Positions 1 through 7,708 of a stretch of DNA of 64,000 nucleotides are shown here, piece by piece. Under the pieces are notes generated by a model. That model saw only the letters and a program-made list of their open reading frames with translations, ran no database searches and was not told where the DNA came from. The DNA lies in assembly GCA_002373855.1 (NCBI GenBank), contig DFKO01000022.1:1-64000 (forward strand), in the 5' to 3' direction. Every line of letters begins with the position of its first letter. Positions within the stretch are counted from its first letter, which is position 1. The position numbers and the translations under genes were made by a program. The DNA is from Lachnospiraceae bacterium UBA3643 (GTDB lineage Bacteria > Bacillota > Clostridia > Lachnospirales > Lachnospiraceae).

Positions 1-1
1 T

Positions 2-280
2 CTTAAGGATATGCCCCTTGATGTTCTGAAACTCGATGCGGAATTCTTCAGAGGAGAGAATGCCGGAGAGAGAGGCGAGATAGTCGTATCGGAAGCCATA
101 AAGCTCGGCAAGCAGCTGAATATGAGGATAGTCGCCGAGGGAGTCGAGGAGAAATCCCAGGTGGATTTCCTTGCGGAAAAGGGATGTGATATGATCCAGG
201 GATTCATATTTGACAAGCCCATAGCAAAAGGTGAGTTTATAGAAAGATTAAAGACCGGAGTGGCAAAAAATAATGGATAG
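2..280 (+). CDS. EAL-domain c-di-GMP phosphodiesterase, C-terminal end (5' partial)
   Basis: The open frame enters from the left edge, so only the last 92 residues or so are visible. They match the end of an EAL domain: the LDVLKLDAEFF strand, the conserved VAEGVEE segment near the C-terminus, and the closing motif CDMIQGFIFDKPI. EAL domains hydrolyse cyclic di-GMP, or bind it when degenerate. The catalytic EAL and DDFGTG motifs lie outside the window, so activity cannot be judged, nor can fusion to GGDEF, PAS or membrane domains. The stop overlaps the start of the next gene by 8 bases, so the two are probably co-translated. The family call is firm; the full architecture is unknown. Confidence 0.9.
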   Translation, partial: LKDMPLDVLKLDAEFFRGENAGERGEIVVSEAIKLGKQLNMRIVAEGVEEKSQVDFLAEKGCDMIQGFIFDKPIAKGEFIERLKTGVAKNNG

Positions 281-1349
281 CGAAAAAGAAAACAGTAATT
301 ACATATCATATATAAGCACGGCGAAAATAATCAGTCTTTTATGTGTACTTATATTTCATTGCTGCCTGTTTTTTGCGAACAATCCTTTCTGGCCCACAAG
401 AGCGGAAAAGACATCAACCGTTGCATATTATTTGTGCGAATATTTGGATCTGACCATTATTGCCACATTTGTAATGGCATCGGGGTACCTGTTTTCAGAG
501 AAATTAAAGAGAAAAAAGATTACCATACCGGGAGAGATCGCTGCAAAGACAAAGCAGTATATCGGCAACTATCTGATATACGGCGGGCTCTGGCTGGTTC
601 CTACATATACGCTCTTTGATTTCAGCTGTTTCGGAAGAGAACCGGGGACAAGCCTGCTTGACGGATATTATCTGATGGTGATGGGCGTGTTTTCCGATCA
701 CTTATGGTTTTTATGGATGCTCTTCTGGATTGCGATATTCTGGATACTGTGTCATAAACTCCTTAAAGGATGGGGACTTCCGGCAGCAGCCCTCATAGGC
801 ATGGGGTATGCGCTTTTTGCCCAGTTTGTACTGGCGGATGCTCCGTATTTTAAGATAAGCCAGATCGGACAGTATGTGATGGTTTATTTTGCAGGTATAT
901 TGTTATCTCATTTTAAGGATGCATATGAGAAGTTAAGCGGAATCGTTTTGGGTATAATAATATGTGTGACATTCGGACTGATGACGGCGTATATTATTAT
1001 AAAACCGGAATATTTCATATGGTGCTGGCTGATCAAGATCGTCGCAGGTTTATTTATTATATCTTTATTCAGACTGATGTCTGTTACAAAATTTTATAAG
1101 GATACGGGAAAGACGAGATTCTGGAAGTTTTTAAAAAAGTACAGTTTTGAGATTTATCTTTTCAATATGCCCTTTCCGTATCTCTATTTCAGGATAATAT
1201 ATCCTTTTACCGGAAGTATTCCTGCGGTATGCATAATACTTAATATATTACTTTCGTTTGTTTCAATACTCTGCACAGTGCAGATATGTGTAGTCATAAG
1301 GAATTTTATAAAGAAGGTTTTTGCAAGTGGAAAAGAAAAAACAAAATGA
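273..1349 (+). CDS. Acyltransferase-3 family membrane protein
   Basis: The 358-aa protein is very hydrophobic, with about ten predicted membrane segments. It opens with an N-terminal helix of the form YISTAKIISLLCVLIFHC, typical of acyltransferase-3 (OafA/YiaH-like) enzymes, where a conserved His (here in LIFHCC) lies in the first helix. The family usually O-acetylates or succinylates surface polysaccharide or other envelope molecules; the substrate here is unknown. The start overlaps the EAL gene by 8 bases and the end overlaps the following phosphatase gene, so the three genes look like one transcript. The family is likely from topology and the first-helix pattern, but no acceptor can be assigned. 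Confidence 0.75.
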   Translation: MDSEKENSNYISYISTAKIISLLCVLIFHCCLFFANNPFWPTRAEKTSTVAYYLCEYLDLTIIATFVMASGYLFSEKLKRKKITIPGEIAAKTKQYIGNYLIYGGLWLVPTYTLFDFSCFGREPGTSLLDGYYLMVMGVFSDHLWFLWMLFWIAIFWILCHKLLKGWGLPAAALIGMGYALFAQFVLADAPYFKISQIGQYVMVYFAGILLSHFKDAYEKLSGIVLGIIICVTFGLMTAYIIIKPEYFIWCWLIKIVAGLFIISLFRLMSVTKFYKDTGKTRFWKFLKKYSFEIYLFNMPFPYLYFRIIYPFTGSIPAVCIILNILLSFVSILCTVQICVVIRNFIKKVFASGKEKTK

Positions 1350-3144
1350 AGATAAGAAAAAAAGAAAAAGTATTATCAATCAGGTTACGATGCCTCTCAC
1401 ACTTTTTCTGGCAATACTTATGATAATCGACGGTTTATTTCTGTATATATTTAATCTCTCCTTCGATATAGTTCAGAGAGAAGAAAACGCCGCAAGAGAA
1501 GCTGTATATACCGCAAACTGCTTTATGGAGTTTAAAACCATTGGATGGCTGTCTGAGTACTGGCAGGAACATTATGATGAGATGGAACTGGTATATGATC
1601 TGCCGGGTATAATCAGAAAAGAAGCAGAAATCAACAGTCTGATGGAAGATTATCATACTGTGTGGGATACAGAAGAAGAAACGGTAGAAAATGCTTCACC
1701 CGAAGCACAGAGAGTATTTGCGGAGCTCGCATATGCCAGAATCTGTGAGACACTGACACGTATCAAGATAGACTTTAATCCGTTCTATCTGTACAGCTTT
1801 ACCATTAAAAATAATGATGAGATGTTCTTTATGGCTACCGGTGCCCTTGAAAATGAAAAGAGGGTGAGCCAGGGAGGAGAACTGTTTGAACTGGGTGTAA
1901 CTACCCCTTATGCAGAGGGCGTATATCCCGTACTTGATGAGATAATCAAGACAGGACAGTTTGTTGAAAATATCGAGACATCACTTTCTCCGGAAGCAGA
2001 CAGCAGCCTGGTCCACATGTTTGCACCTGTGTATGACGAAGATGGTGAGGTAGCTCTTTATGTGGGAGTAGCTCTCCCGTGGAAGGACCTGATCGTATCA
2101 TCCCTTCGTATCACCATAATATTCTGCGTCATCACATTGATATTCTTTATACTAATAGGATTTTATATTTCAGGCCTGCTCATTAAAAAGGTAACAGGAC
2201 CTGTAGGCGTGGAAAAACTGGCTCTGTCCAGATATAAGGTATACAAGGATCCGGAGAAACTTAAAGAAAATCTCTCTGACGTCCAGTCAAATAATGAGAT
2301 AGAAGAGCTCGCAGTCGACTTCTCAGAGATGGCGGACGAACTCGACAGATATATGTTCGAGAATCAGAAAGCCACTGTTGACAAAGAGCGCATGAAGGCA
2401 GAGCTCTCAATGGCAAAAACTATCCAGGAAAGCAGACTGCCGAGCAAATTCCCTGCATTCCCCGACAGAAAAGATTTTGACATATATGCATCGATGACTC
2501 CGACCAAGGAAGTCGCAGGAGACTTTTACGATTTCTTTATGGTGGATGATGATCATATAGCTCTCGTCATAGCTGACGTATCGGGTAAAGGTATATCGGC
2601 ATCCCTCTTTATGATGCTCTCAAAGGCTATCATCAGATGCCGACTTCTGGGCGGCGAGAGTCCTGCAGATGCGCTTGACAAGAGTAATGCCCAGATCATG
2701 CAGGGTAATGACAGCAACATGTTCGTAACTGTATGGGTTGCGGTCATCGACCTGCGTACAGGTAAGGGTCTGGCTGCCAATGCAGGCCATGAGCATCCTG
2801 CGCTTAGGAGAAAAGACGGAAAGTTTGAGCTGGTAAAATATCGTCATTCTCCGGCAATAGGTGTAATGGACGGTATCCCCTATGAGGAGCATGAGTTTAC
2901 ACTTGAGCCCGGAGACACCCTGTTTGTTTATACAGACGGTGTGCCTGAAGCAACAAATATAAACAGCGAGCTGTTTGGTGAAGAAAAACTCCTTGTGGCA
3001 TTAAACAGAGATCCTGATGCAGCTCCTGAGGTGATCGACCGAAATGTCAAGAAATCAATTGATATGTTTGTCGATGAAGCAGAGCAGTTTGATGACATCA
3101 CGATGCTGACATTTAAGTATTTCGGACCACAGAAGGAAGAGTAG
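1327..3144 (+). CDS. Membrane sensor PP2C/SpoIIE-type serine phosphatase
   Basis: About 605 aa. There is a transmembrane helix near residues 18-45, an extracytoplasmic sensor region of about 210 residues (single-Cache-like, inferred from topology), a second helix near 258-284, a HAMP-like linker, then a SpoIIE/RsbU-type PP2C domain from about 370 to the end. Visible metal-site motifs are EVAGDFYDFF, IADVSGKGISASLFM, NAGHEHP and FVYTDGVPEA. Such enzymes dephosphorylate anti-anti-sigma factors or other Ser/Thr-phosphoproteins. The frame extends to a TTG at 1321, but an AAGAAGG site at 1311-1317 sits only 3 bases from it and 9 bases from the GTG at 1327, so I prefer 1327. It overlaps the acyltransferase gene. 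No STAS or kinase partner is visible nearby. Confidence 0.88.
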   Translation: MEKKKQNEDKKKRKSIINQVTMPLTLFLAILMIIDGLFLYIFNLSFDIVQREENAAREAVYTANCFMEFKTIGWLSEYWQEHYDEMELVYDLPGIIRKEAEINSLMEDYHTVWDTEEETVENASPEAQRVFAELAYARICETLTRIKIDFNPFYLYSFTIKNNDEMFFMATGALENEKRVSQGGELFELGVTTPYAEGVYPVLDEIIKTGQFVENIETSLSPEADSSLVHMFAPVYDEDGEVALYVGVALPWKDLIVSSLRITIIFCVITLIFFILIGFYISGLLIKKVTGPVGVEKLALSRYKVYKDPEKLKENLSDVQSNNEIEELAVDFSEMADELDRYMFENQKATVDKERMKAELSMAKTIQESRLPSKFPAFPDRKDFDIYASMTPTKEVAGDFYDFFMVDDDHIALVIADVSGKGISASLFMMLSKAIIRCRLLGGESPADALDKSNAQIMQGNDSNMFVTVWVAVIDLRTGKGLAANAGHEHPALRRKDGKFELVKYRHSPAIGVMDGIPYEEHEFTLEPGDTLFVYTDGVPEATNINSELFGEEKLLVALNRDPDAAPEVIDRNVKKSIDMFVDEAEQFDDITMLTFKYFGPQKEE

Positions 3145-3173
3145 ATCCATCGGTATTAAAAAGGGGATAACAG

Positions 3174-3803
3174 ATGGCGGACAGACTCTCTCCGGATATA
3201 CTGGAGAGCTTAAAATCATATATAGAGACCCACTTTATCCCGTCGGTTTTCGAAGAAGCAGAAGTATCTGAAATAAAGGCGCCTGCCGCGAAAAAGGATA
3301 ATAAATTATTCGGATTCCTCGGCGCTGCGTCAAATGCAAATGCGGTGATGTTTACCGGTGCCGGGAAATGCGCCGCAAGGGAATCGGCTCCCATGGAAAT
3401 GGCACCCATGGAGGATGTGGATGCATATGATGCCCGTAGCCTTGAGGATGTGGTCAGAAATATATCTGACACATGGCAGGAAAGTCTGTTCAGGATAATA
3501 GACGAAAAGGGGCTGGCCGATACGGATGTATATAAAAAAGCCGGCATTGACAGAAAACTCTTTTCAAAGATCAGGAGCAATAAAGATTATAAGCCAAAGA
3601 AAGATACGGCTGTTGTCCTGGCACTGGCACTTGAACTGAATCTCGATGAGACCAGAGATATCCTGGGACGGGCCGGATACGCACTGTCCCCAAGCAGTAT
3701 TTCAGATCTCATAATAGAGTACTTTATCACAAATGAAATATATGATCTCTATACGATCAACCTGGCATTATTTGAACATAAGCAGCCTCTGCTCAGTGAA
3801 TGA
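3174..3803 (+). CDS. Hypothetical protein with helical C-terminal domain found appended to Clostridial signalling proteins
   Basis: 209 aa. The N-terminal part (about 1-100) has low complexity with Ala/Met/Pro-rich stretches. The last 95 residues form a compact helical domain beginning near VYKKAGIDRKLFSKIR and continuing through LALALELNLDETRDILGRAG to a LIIEYFI segment. I recall this tail as an XRE-like extension found at the C-terminus of macro-domain and other proteins in Clostridia, where its role is unknown. An AGGGG-type ribosome site precedes the ATG. The gene lies 29 bases after the PP2C phosphatase and before a vWA protein, so a role as phosphatase substrate or adaptor is possible but only inferred. 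Its stop codon lies inside the downstream terminator stem. Confidence 0.7.
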   Translation: MADRLSPDILESLKSYIETHFIPSVFEEAEVSEIKAPAAKKDNKLFGFLGAASNANAVMFTGAGKCAARESAPMEMAPMEDVDAYDARSLEDVVRNISDTWQESLFRIIDEKGLADTDVYKKAGIDRKLFSKIRSNKDYKPKKDTAVVLALALELNLDETRDILGRAGYALSPSSISDLIIEYFITNEIYDLYTINLALFEHKQPLLSE

Positions 3804-3822
3804 GCGGAGGTTTTTTATTTTT
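3786..3822 (+). terminator. Rho-independent terminator
   Basis: A 10-bp stem (3786-3795 with 3801-3810, one T-G wobble) has a GTGAA loop and is followed by TTTTTTATTTTT. The stop codon of the preceding gene (3801-3803) is part of the stem. Confidence 0.88.
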
Positions 3823-3840
3823 CCTACCCGGTCATTTACA

Positions 3841-3884
3841 GATCCTTGTCTTAAAATGTCGCCTGCTGGGCGACCATGGGGATC
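3841..3884 (+). promoter_or_regulatory. Two-tier hairpin upstream of the vWA gene
   Basis: An outer GATCC/GGATC pair (3841-3845 with 3880-3884) encloses a 6-bp stem GTCGCC/GGCGAC (3858-3863 with 3869-3874) with a 5-base loop. No T-run follows, so it is not a simple terminator. It may be a leader RNA structure or a protein-binding site; no known riboswitch pattern was recognised. Confidence 0.4.
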
Positions 3885-3925
3885 TCCTTAAATAATATAC
3901 TTACCTCATAAAGAAAACAAAAACA

Positions 3926-3962
3926 TCCCGGATATAAAGTCTGGAAAGCAGACCGGCCGGGA
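3926..3962 (+). promoter_or_regulatory. Nested inverted repeat just upstream of the vWA gene
   Basis: TCCCGG (3926-3931) pairs with CCGGGA (3957-3962), and inside it GTCTG (3939-3943) pairs with CAGAC (3949-3953). It ends 28 bases before the ATG at 3991, so it could affect translation or bind a regulator. It is the second structured element in this 187-base gap. Confidence 0.4.
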
Positions 3963-3990
3963 CTCTGATTAAGAAAGTGAGGTATTCATT

Positions 3991-4665
3991 ATGAAGAAAG
4001 GTTTAACAGAAGTAGTATTTATCTTGGACAGAAGCGGTTCTATGGGAGGTCTTGAGTCAGATACGATCGGCGGCTACAATTCAATGCTTGATAAGCAGAG
4101 AAAGGAAGAGGGAGAGGCGATAATCTCAACAATACTCTTTGACGATCAGGTGGAAGTCCTCTGCGACAGAAGGTCTGTAAAAGAAGTAAAGAATATCACA
4201 TCTTCTGAATATTATGTCAGAGGCTGTACAGCTCTACTTGATGCAGTGGGACAGAGCATTCATCATATCAATGAGGTTCAGAAATCCCTGCCTGAGTCAG
4301 AGAGACCGGAAAAGACACTCTTTATCATCACAACAGACGGTATGGAAAATGCGAGCAAAAAATATAATTACCAGAAGGTAAAAAAGATGGTGGAGAAGAG
4401 AAAAAAGAAAAACGGCTGGGAGTTTATATTCCTGGGAGCCAATATAGATGCTATCGAAGTAGCAGGCAGGTTTGGCGTATCTGCAAACCGAGCAGTCAGA
4501 TATGAGTGCGACAGCAAAGGTACAAAGCTAAACTTTGATATCATGTCAAGGATGGTGAGCTGTGCCAGGGCATGCGGCTCCGCAAAGATGATGGAGGAGG
4601 CATTTGACTCAGACGATATGCTGGCACCTATCCAGGAAGATTATAAGAGCAGACACGGTGCATAA
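3991..4665 (+). CDS. von Willebrand factor A domain protein
   Basis: 224 aa, essentially a single vWA domain. The MIDAS metal site starts with D13-x-S15-x-S17 (ILDRSGSMGG) and is completed by a Thr in the CTALLDA loop and an Asp in TTDGMEN. There is no signal peptide or membrane helix, so it is cytoplasmic, like TerY/YfbK-type vWA proteins used as metal-dependent scaffolds in stress or phosphosignalling complexes. The start follows a GTGAGG ribosome site. It stands apart from the phosphatase gene by a terminator and two hairpins, but the neighbouring PP2C gene suggests a shared signalling role (inference). The C-terminal 40 residues (MMEEAFDSDDM region) are less typical. Confidence 0.88.
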   Translation: MKKGLTEVVFILDRSGSMGGLESDTIGGYNSMLDKQRKEEGEAIISTILFDDQVEVLCDRRSVKEVKNITSSEYYVRGCTALLDAVGQSIHHINEVQKSLPESERPEKTLFIITTDGMENASKKYNYQKVKKMVEKRKKKNGWEFIFLGANIDAIEVAGRFGVSANRAVRYECDSKGTKLNFDIMSRMVSCARACGSAKMMEEAFDSDDMLAPIQEDYKSRHGA

Positions 4666-4671
4666 ATAAAA

Positions 4672-4708
4672 AAAGGCCGTTCCACCTGATAACCGGTGGA
4701 CGGCCTTT
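4672..4708. terminator. Bidirectional terminator between converging genes
   Basis: AAAGGCCG (4672-4679) pairs with CGGCCTTT (4701-4708), with CCACC/GGTGG inside and one bulged base. An A-run at about 4667-4674 gives a long U-tract for minus-strand transcripts. The plus direction has only a short U-run, so it should work best for the minus-strand gene. Confidence 0.82.
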
Positions 4709-4711
4709 AAA

Positions 4712-5176
4712 TCAGTGTCCGAGTGCGCCAAAGAATGCTGCCATAGGTTCTATGGTGGCATTTAAGTTGTCGATGGCGGAATTAAGCTTCTCAAGGTCAA
4801 TGCTGTCGATACGCTCCATTGTATTACCAAGGGAATCGGTAGCCTGAACAGTCAGCTCGTTTATGTTATTTACAGTACCGGCCAGGTCAGCCTGGTTTAA
4901 GCTGGTAGTGAGGGTCTCGAGATTCTGGAGGGATACCATCGTGCTATTATATATCGCATCAACCTTTGGCATCGCATATAGTACCACTGTGATCACAACT
5001 GCCAGTACGGCGCCCATAAACAAAGCAGAGAGGAGAGAGCAGAAGAAAGCGAGCTTCTGATACTTGAGCTCTTTCTTTTCCGTGATCGCCATCTCCCGGT
5101 TGTGCTGCTCAACACTTTCCTGATGAAGTCTGGTTTCTTCGATGTGTGAGCCGGTTATTTCATTTTCTGTTCCCAT
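4712..5176 (-). CDS. Small single-pass membrane protein of unknown function
   Basis: 154 aa. A charged N-terminal cytoplasmic part of about 42 residues (His/Glu/Gln-rich) is followed by one long transmembrane helix near 43-70 and an external part with regular hydrophobic spacing (NNINELTVQATDSLGNTMER, LEKLNSAIDNLNATIE), consistent with a coiled coil like those of short chemotaxis-receptor or septation-type proteins. No catalytic motif is seen. The start has an AAAGGA site 10 bases upstream. It is divergent from the aldo/keto reductase gene and shares with it a 143-base gap that contains a palindrome. No function can be assigned. Confidence 0.7.
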   Translation of the reverse strand: MGTENEITGSHIEETRLHQESVEQHNREMAITEKKELKYQKLAFFCSLLSALFMGAVLAVVITVVLYAMPKVDAIYNSTMVSLQNLETLTTSLNQADLAGTVNNINELTVQATDSLGNTMERIDSIDLEKLNSAIDNLNATIEPMAAFFGALGH

Positions 5177-5237
5177 TGCTTTTAAGTCCTTTCTGATATT
5201 TATTTCAGTTTTGTAAAAACATATTGATATTATAGTA

Positions 5238-5252
5238 CACTTGTTTCAAGTG
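5238..5252. promoter_or_regulatory. Palindromic operator candidate in divergent intergenic region
   Basis: A perfect inverted repeat, CACTTG-TTT-CAAGTG. On the minus strand it lies just upstream of TATAAT (complement of about 5229-5234), so it would sit in the -35/-10 spacer of the promoter for the small membrane protein. The binding protein is unknown. Confidence 0.45.
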
Positions 5253-5319
5253 GGTAAATAAAATGTTAAAATAGTGAGTAAACCAGTCAGTTTTTTACAA
5301 CAGAAAGGCCCGATGAATC

Positions 5320-6507
5320 ATGAATTACAGAGAAGACAAACACGGAGAGAAACTCTCAATACTCGGATACGGCTGTATGCGTTTTACCCAAAACGGCAAT
5401 TCGATCGATATAGATAAAGCCGAGAAGGAGATAATGGCTGCGTACAATGCAGGTGTCAATTATTTTGATACGGCATATATTTATACAGGCAGCGAGGCGG
5501 CCCTCGGCGAGATAGTAGAGCGAAACGGCATCCGTGACAAAATAAATATTGCCACAAAGCTTCCCCAGTATCTCATAGGTAACAGGGCGGCGATAGATAA
5601 GTATTTTAATGAAGAGCTCTCAAGACTCCGCACGGACCATGTGGACTATTATCTCATGCATCACCTCACCGATGTGGATATGTGGAACAAGTTAAAGACC
5701 ATCGGTATCGAGGACTGGATAAAAGAGAAAAAGGCGTCCGGCCAGATCAGAAATATAGGTTTCTCATATCACGGAAATACAGAGAACTTCAAGATAATCC
5801 TGGATGATTATGACTGGGATTTCTGTCAGATACAGTACAACTACCTGGATGAAGTGACCCAGGCGGGAGTCAGCGGACTAAAGGCTGCGGCAGAAAAGGG
5901 CATACCTGTAGTCATCATGGAGCCACTCCGAGGCGGCAAGCTCGTAAACATGCTCCCCGAAAAAGCTGTAAATGCCATTAAGGCAAGTGATAGAGGATGG
6001 ACTCCGGCAGAGTGGGCATTCAGATGGCTCTATAACCAGCCCGAGGTGACTGTAGTACTCTCCGGCATGAACTCTTTGGAGATGGTAGAGGAAAATGTAA
6101 AGACAGCCTCAGAAGCTAGGCCCGGAGACTTTACGGAAAAGGATTTCGCTCTCCTTGAAGAAGTGAAAAAGGCTATTAAGGAAAAAGAAAAGGTAGGCTG
6201 TACAGGCTGCAGATATTGTATGCCATGTCCCAAAGGCGTGGATATTCCGGGTACATTTGCCTGCTACAACACGATGTATACGGAAAACAAGAGCGCCGGC
6301 AGATTTCAGTATGCCCAGACGGTAGCCCTGGCCAAGGAGCCGTGCTTTGCGTCCCAGTGTATAGAGTGCGGCAAGTGCGAGAAGCACTGTCCCCAGGAAA
6401 TCCCCATCAGAGAGAAATTAAAGGAAGCCGACAAGGCACTGCGGCCTCTTCCGTTTAAGATAGGAATAAATATCGCAAGGAAATATATGTTCCGCAAGAA
6501 AAAATAG
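5320..6507 (+). CDS. Aldo/keto reductase with C-terminal [4Fe-4S] ferredoxin-like domain
   Basis: 395 aa. Residues 1-290 or so form an AKR barrel with the catalytic tetrad visible as D50 and Y55 (FDTAYIYTGSE), K80 (IATKLP) and H114 (LMHH). The C-terminal part has two cysteine clusters, CTGCRYCMPCP and CIECGKCEKHCP, typical of the Clostridial AKR-ferredoxin family. It probably reduces a small carbonyl compound with NAD(P)H or via iron-sulfur electron transfer; the substrate is unknown. An upstream ATG at 5313 is out of frame; 5320 follows AGAAAGG at good spacing. It is monocistronic as far as can be seen, with no clear terminator after it. Confidence 0.9.
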   Translation: MNYREDKHGEKLSILGYGCMRFTQNGNSIDIDKAEKEIMAAYNAGVNYFDTAYIYTGSEAALGEIVERNGIRDKINIATKLPQYLIGNRAAIDKYFNEELSRLRTDHVDYYLMHHLTDVDMWNKLKTIGIEDWIKEKKASGQIRNIGFSYHGNTENFKIILDDYDWDFCQIQYNYLDEVTQAGVSGLKAAAEKGIPVVIMEPLRGGKLVNMLPEKAVNAIKASDRGWTPAEWAFRWLYNQPEVTVVLSGMNSLEMVEENVKTASEARPGDFTEKDFALLEEVKKAIKEKEKVGCTGCRYCMPCPKGVDIPGTFACYNTMYTENKSAGRFQYAQTVALAKEPCFASQCIECGKCEKHCPQEIPIREKLKEADKALRPLPFKIGINIARKYMFRKKK

Positions 6508-6660
6508 GAGAATACATAATCGGGTAATGTAAGGAAAACATCCGGTCTGATCCGGAGTTGACTACGAATATTTTATAAGAAAATTCAAATAGTTTATGTA
6601 AACAACAATATATACAAATAATTTTATATAATATGTGAATTATTTTATAACAGTCCGGGT

Positions 6661-6686
6661 TAATAATTAACGGATGTATCCGATAT
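6661..6686 (+). promoter_or_regulatory. Possible sigma-D (flagellar-type) promoter
   Basis: TAAT at 6661-6664, then 14 bases, then TCCGATAT at 6679-6686, close to the Bacillus sigma-D consensus TAAA-N14/15-GCCGATAT. It lies about 90 bases before the ATG at 6779. The rest of the 271-base gap (6508-6778) is AT-rich; apart from a 5-bp TCCGG/CCGGA hairpin near 6540-6556 I see nothing else in it. Confidence 0.45.
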
Positions 6687-6778
6687 AATAGATATAGTGT
6701 AGTGGCATCAGTATGCATTTTAAATGTCGGATACCAGAATTTTAGAGAAAACAGTTCATTTTACAAGGAGGTAGCAGC

Positions 6779-7405
6779 ATGAGTGTAAACGGAATTACAG
6801 GATCGGCAACATCTGTATCAGAAGCATATTCAAAGCAGATGGTCAAACCGGCTGACGGAGTCAAGGCAGAGAGTGCTACGGCATCTGCATCAGATGCGGT
6901 TTCAAAGGCATTTGACGGACAGTCGGCAGTATATGAAAAGAGCGCAGAGTCAGCAGACAAGGCATCGGATAAGTCATCAAAGGTGGCAAATCCCGAGCTG
7001 GTAAAGAAACTCAATATGGAACTTGAGGCAAGAACGACCCAGCTTCAGAATATCGTAAACCAGCTGATCTCAAAGCAGGGACTTACATATAATCACGCAA
7101 ACGGATTAAAGGGACTCTACGAGGCTCTCGAGGTTGATGCGGAGACAAAAGCCCAGGCCGAGAAGGATATAGCCGAGGACGGATATTTCGGAGTAGACCA
7201 GACATCATCAAGGATCTTTGATTTCGCAATGGCCCTCACCGGCGGCGATAAAGAAAAGATGGAAAAGATGAAAGACGCATTCCTCAAAGGCTACAAGCAG
7301 GCAGAGGATACATGGGGCGACAAACTCCCTGACATCTGCCAGAAGACCTACGACGCAGTCCTTAAGAAGTTTGAGGATTATGCAAACGCTGAGGAAGAGG
7401 CGTAA
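6779..7405 (+). CDS. Hypothetical soluble protein with conserved C-terminal helical domain
   Basis: 208 aa, no signal peptide or membrane helix. The first 80 residues are Ala/Ser/Lys-rich and likely disordered. The remainder is a compact helical domain with the patterns YFGVDQTSSRIFDFAMALT, LKGYKQAEDTWG and LPDICQKTYDAVLKKFEDYA. I recall similar domains in uncharacterised proteins of motile bacteria (possibly the DUF5610 type), but am not certain. A strong GGAGG site lies 8 bases before the ATG. A sigma-D-like promoter upstream would fit expression with the flagellar regulon (inference). A clear terminator follows. Confidence 0.72.
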   Translation: MSVNGITGSATSVSEAYSKQMVKPADGVKAESATASASDAVSKAFDGQSAVYEKSAESADKASDKSSKVANPELVKKLNMELEARTTQLQNIVNQLISKQGLTYNHANGLKGLYEALEVDAETKAQAEKDIAEDGYFGVDQTSSRIFDFAMALTGGDKEKMEKMKDAFLKGYKQAEDTWGDKLPDICQKTYDAVLKKFEDYANAEEEA

Positions 7406-7425
7406 GTAAACAGATCAGATTTATC

Positions 7426-7459
7426 AAAGAGTCTGCATAGAGATATGCAGGCTCTTTTT
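7426..7459 (+). terminator. Rho-independent terminator
   Basis: A 13-bp stem (7426-7438 with 7445-7457, one wobble), 6-base loop and T-run to 7459, just after the 208-aa gene. Confidence 0.9.
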
Positions 7460-7540
7460 GATTTCAGATTTTCTGTTGCAAAAAGAAGATTAAAATGATA
7501 TAGTGGCGATTTTTTTTAGTTTTCACATAATAAACAGCTG

Positions 7541-7620
7541 CTACCCTTTAAACTACCCTTGTAAAAGGTAGGATTCTAAACCGAGGTGTAGTGGTTATTG
7601 GAGTGCGGGGACAATATAAT
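7541..7620 (+). promoter_or_regulatory. Conserved promoter-upstream element, copy 1 (giant gene 1)
   Basis: This 80-base stretch aligns without gaps to 30592-30671 upstream of giant gene 3, with 60 of 80 identical by hand count. It holds two direct CTACCC copies 12 bases apart (7541 and 7553), a hairpin-capable CTACCCTT/AAGGTAG pair, a GGTGTAGTG block and a final perfect ACAATATAAT. TATAAT at 7615-7620 serves as -10; the -35 position (TGGTTA) is poor, suggesting an activator-dependent promoter. The predicted leader to the giant gene is about 195 bases. Confidence 0.7.
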
Positions 7621-7666
7621 GTGATAATAATTTAACAGATTTTAATTGTCTTTTTTGTATGTAAAT

Positions 7667-7696
7667 TTGTATTGTGTAAAAAGCATATTCTATAAT
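7667..7696 (+). promoter_or_regulatory. Second sigma-A-like promoter for giant gene 1
   Basis: TTGTAT (7667-7672), an 18-base spacer and TATAAT (7691-7696). It lies downstream of the conserved element, so giant gene 1 may have two start sites. Confidence 0.4.
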
Positions 7697-7708
7697 ATAA
7701 TGAAAAAA

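Noticed and set aside
3113-3580. A 155-codon minus-strand frame
   Set aside because: It lies opposite the 209-aa gene, has no ribosome site or known motif, and the plus frame holds a recognisable domain.
3823-3835. CCTACCCGG near 3823 as a third copy of the giant-gene promoter element
   Set aside because: Only the first nine bases or so resemble copy 2; the second CTACCC, the hairpin and TATAAT are missing.
7541-7620. The conserved element read as a known riboswitch (c-di-GMP or other)
   Set aside because: It ends in a perfect -10 hexamer, so it is probably upstream of the transcription start, and it lacks the sequence signatures of the riboswitch classes I know.
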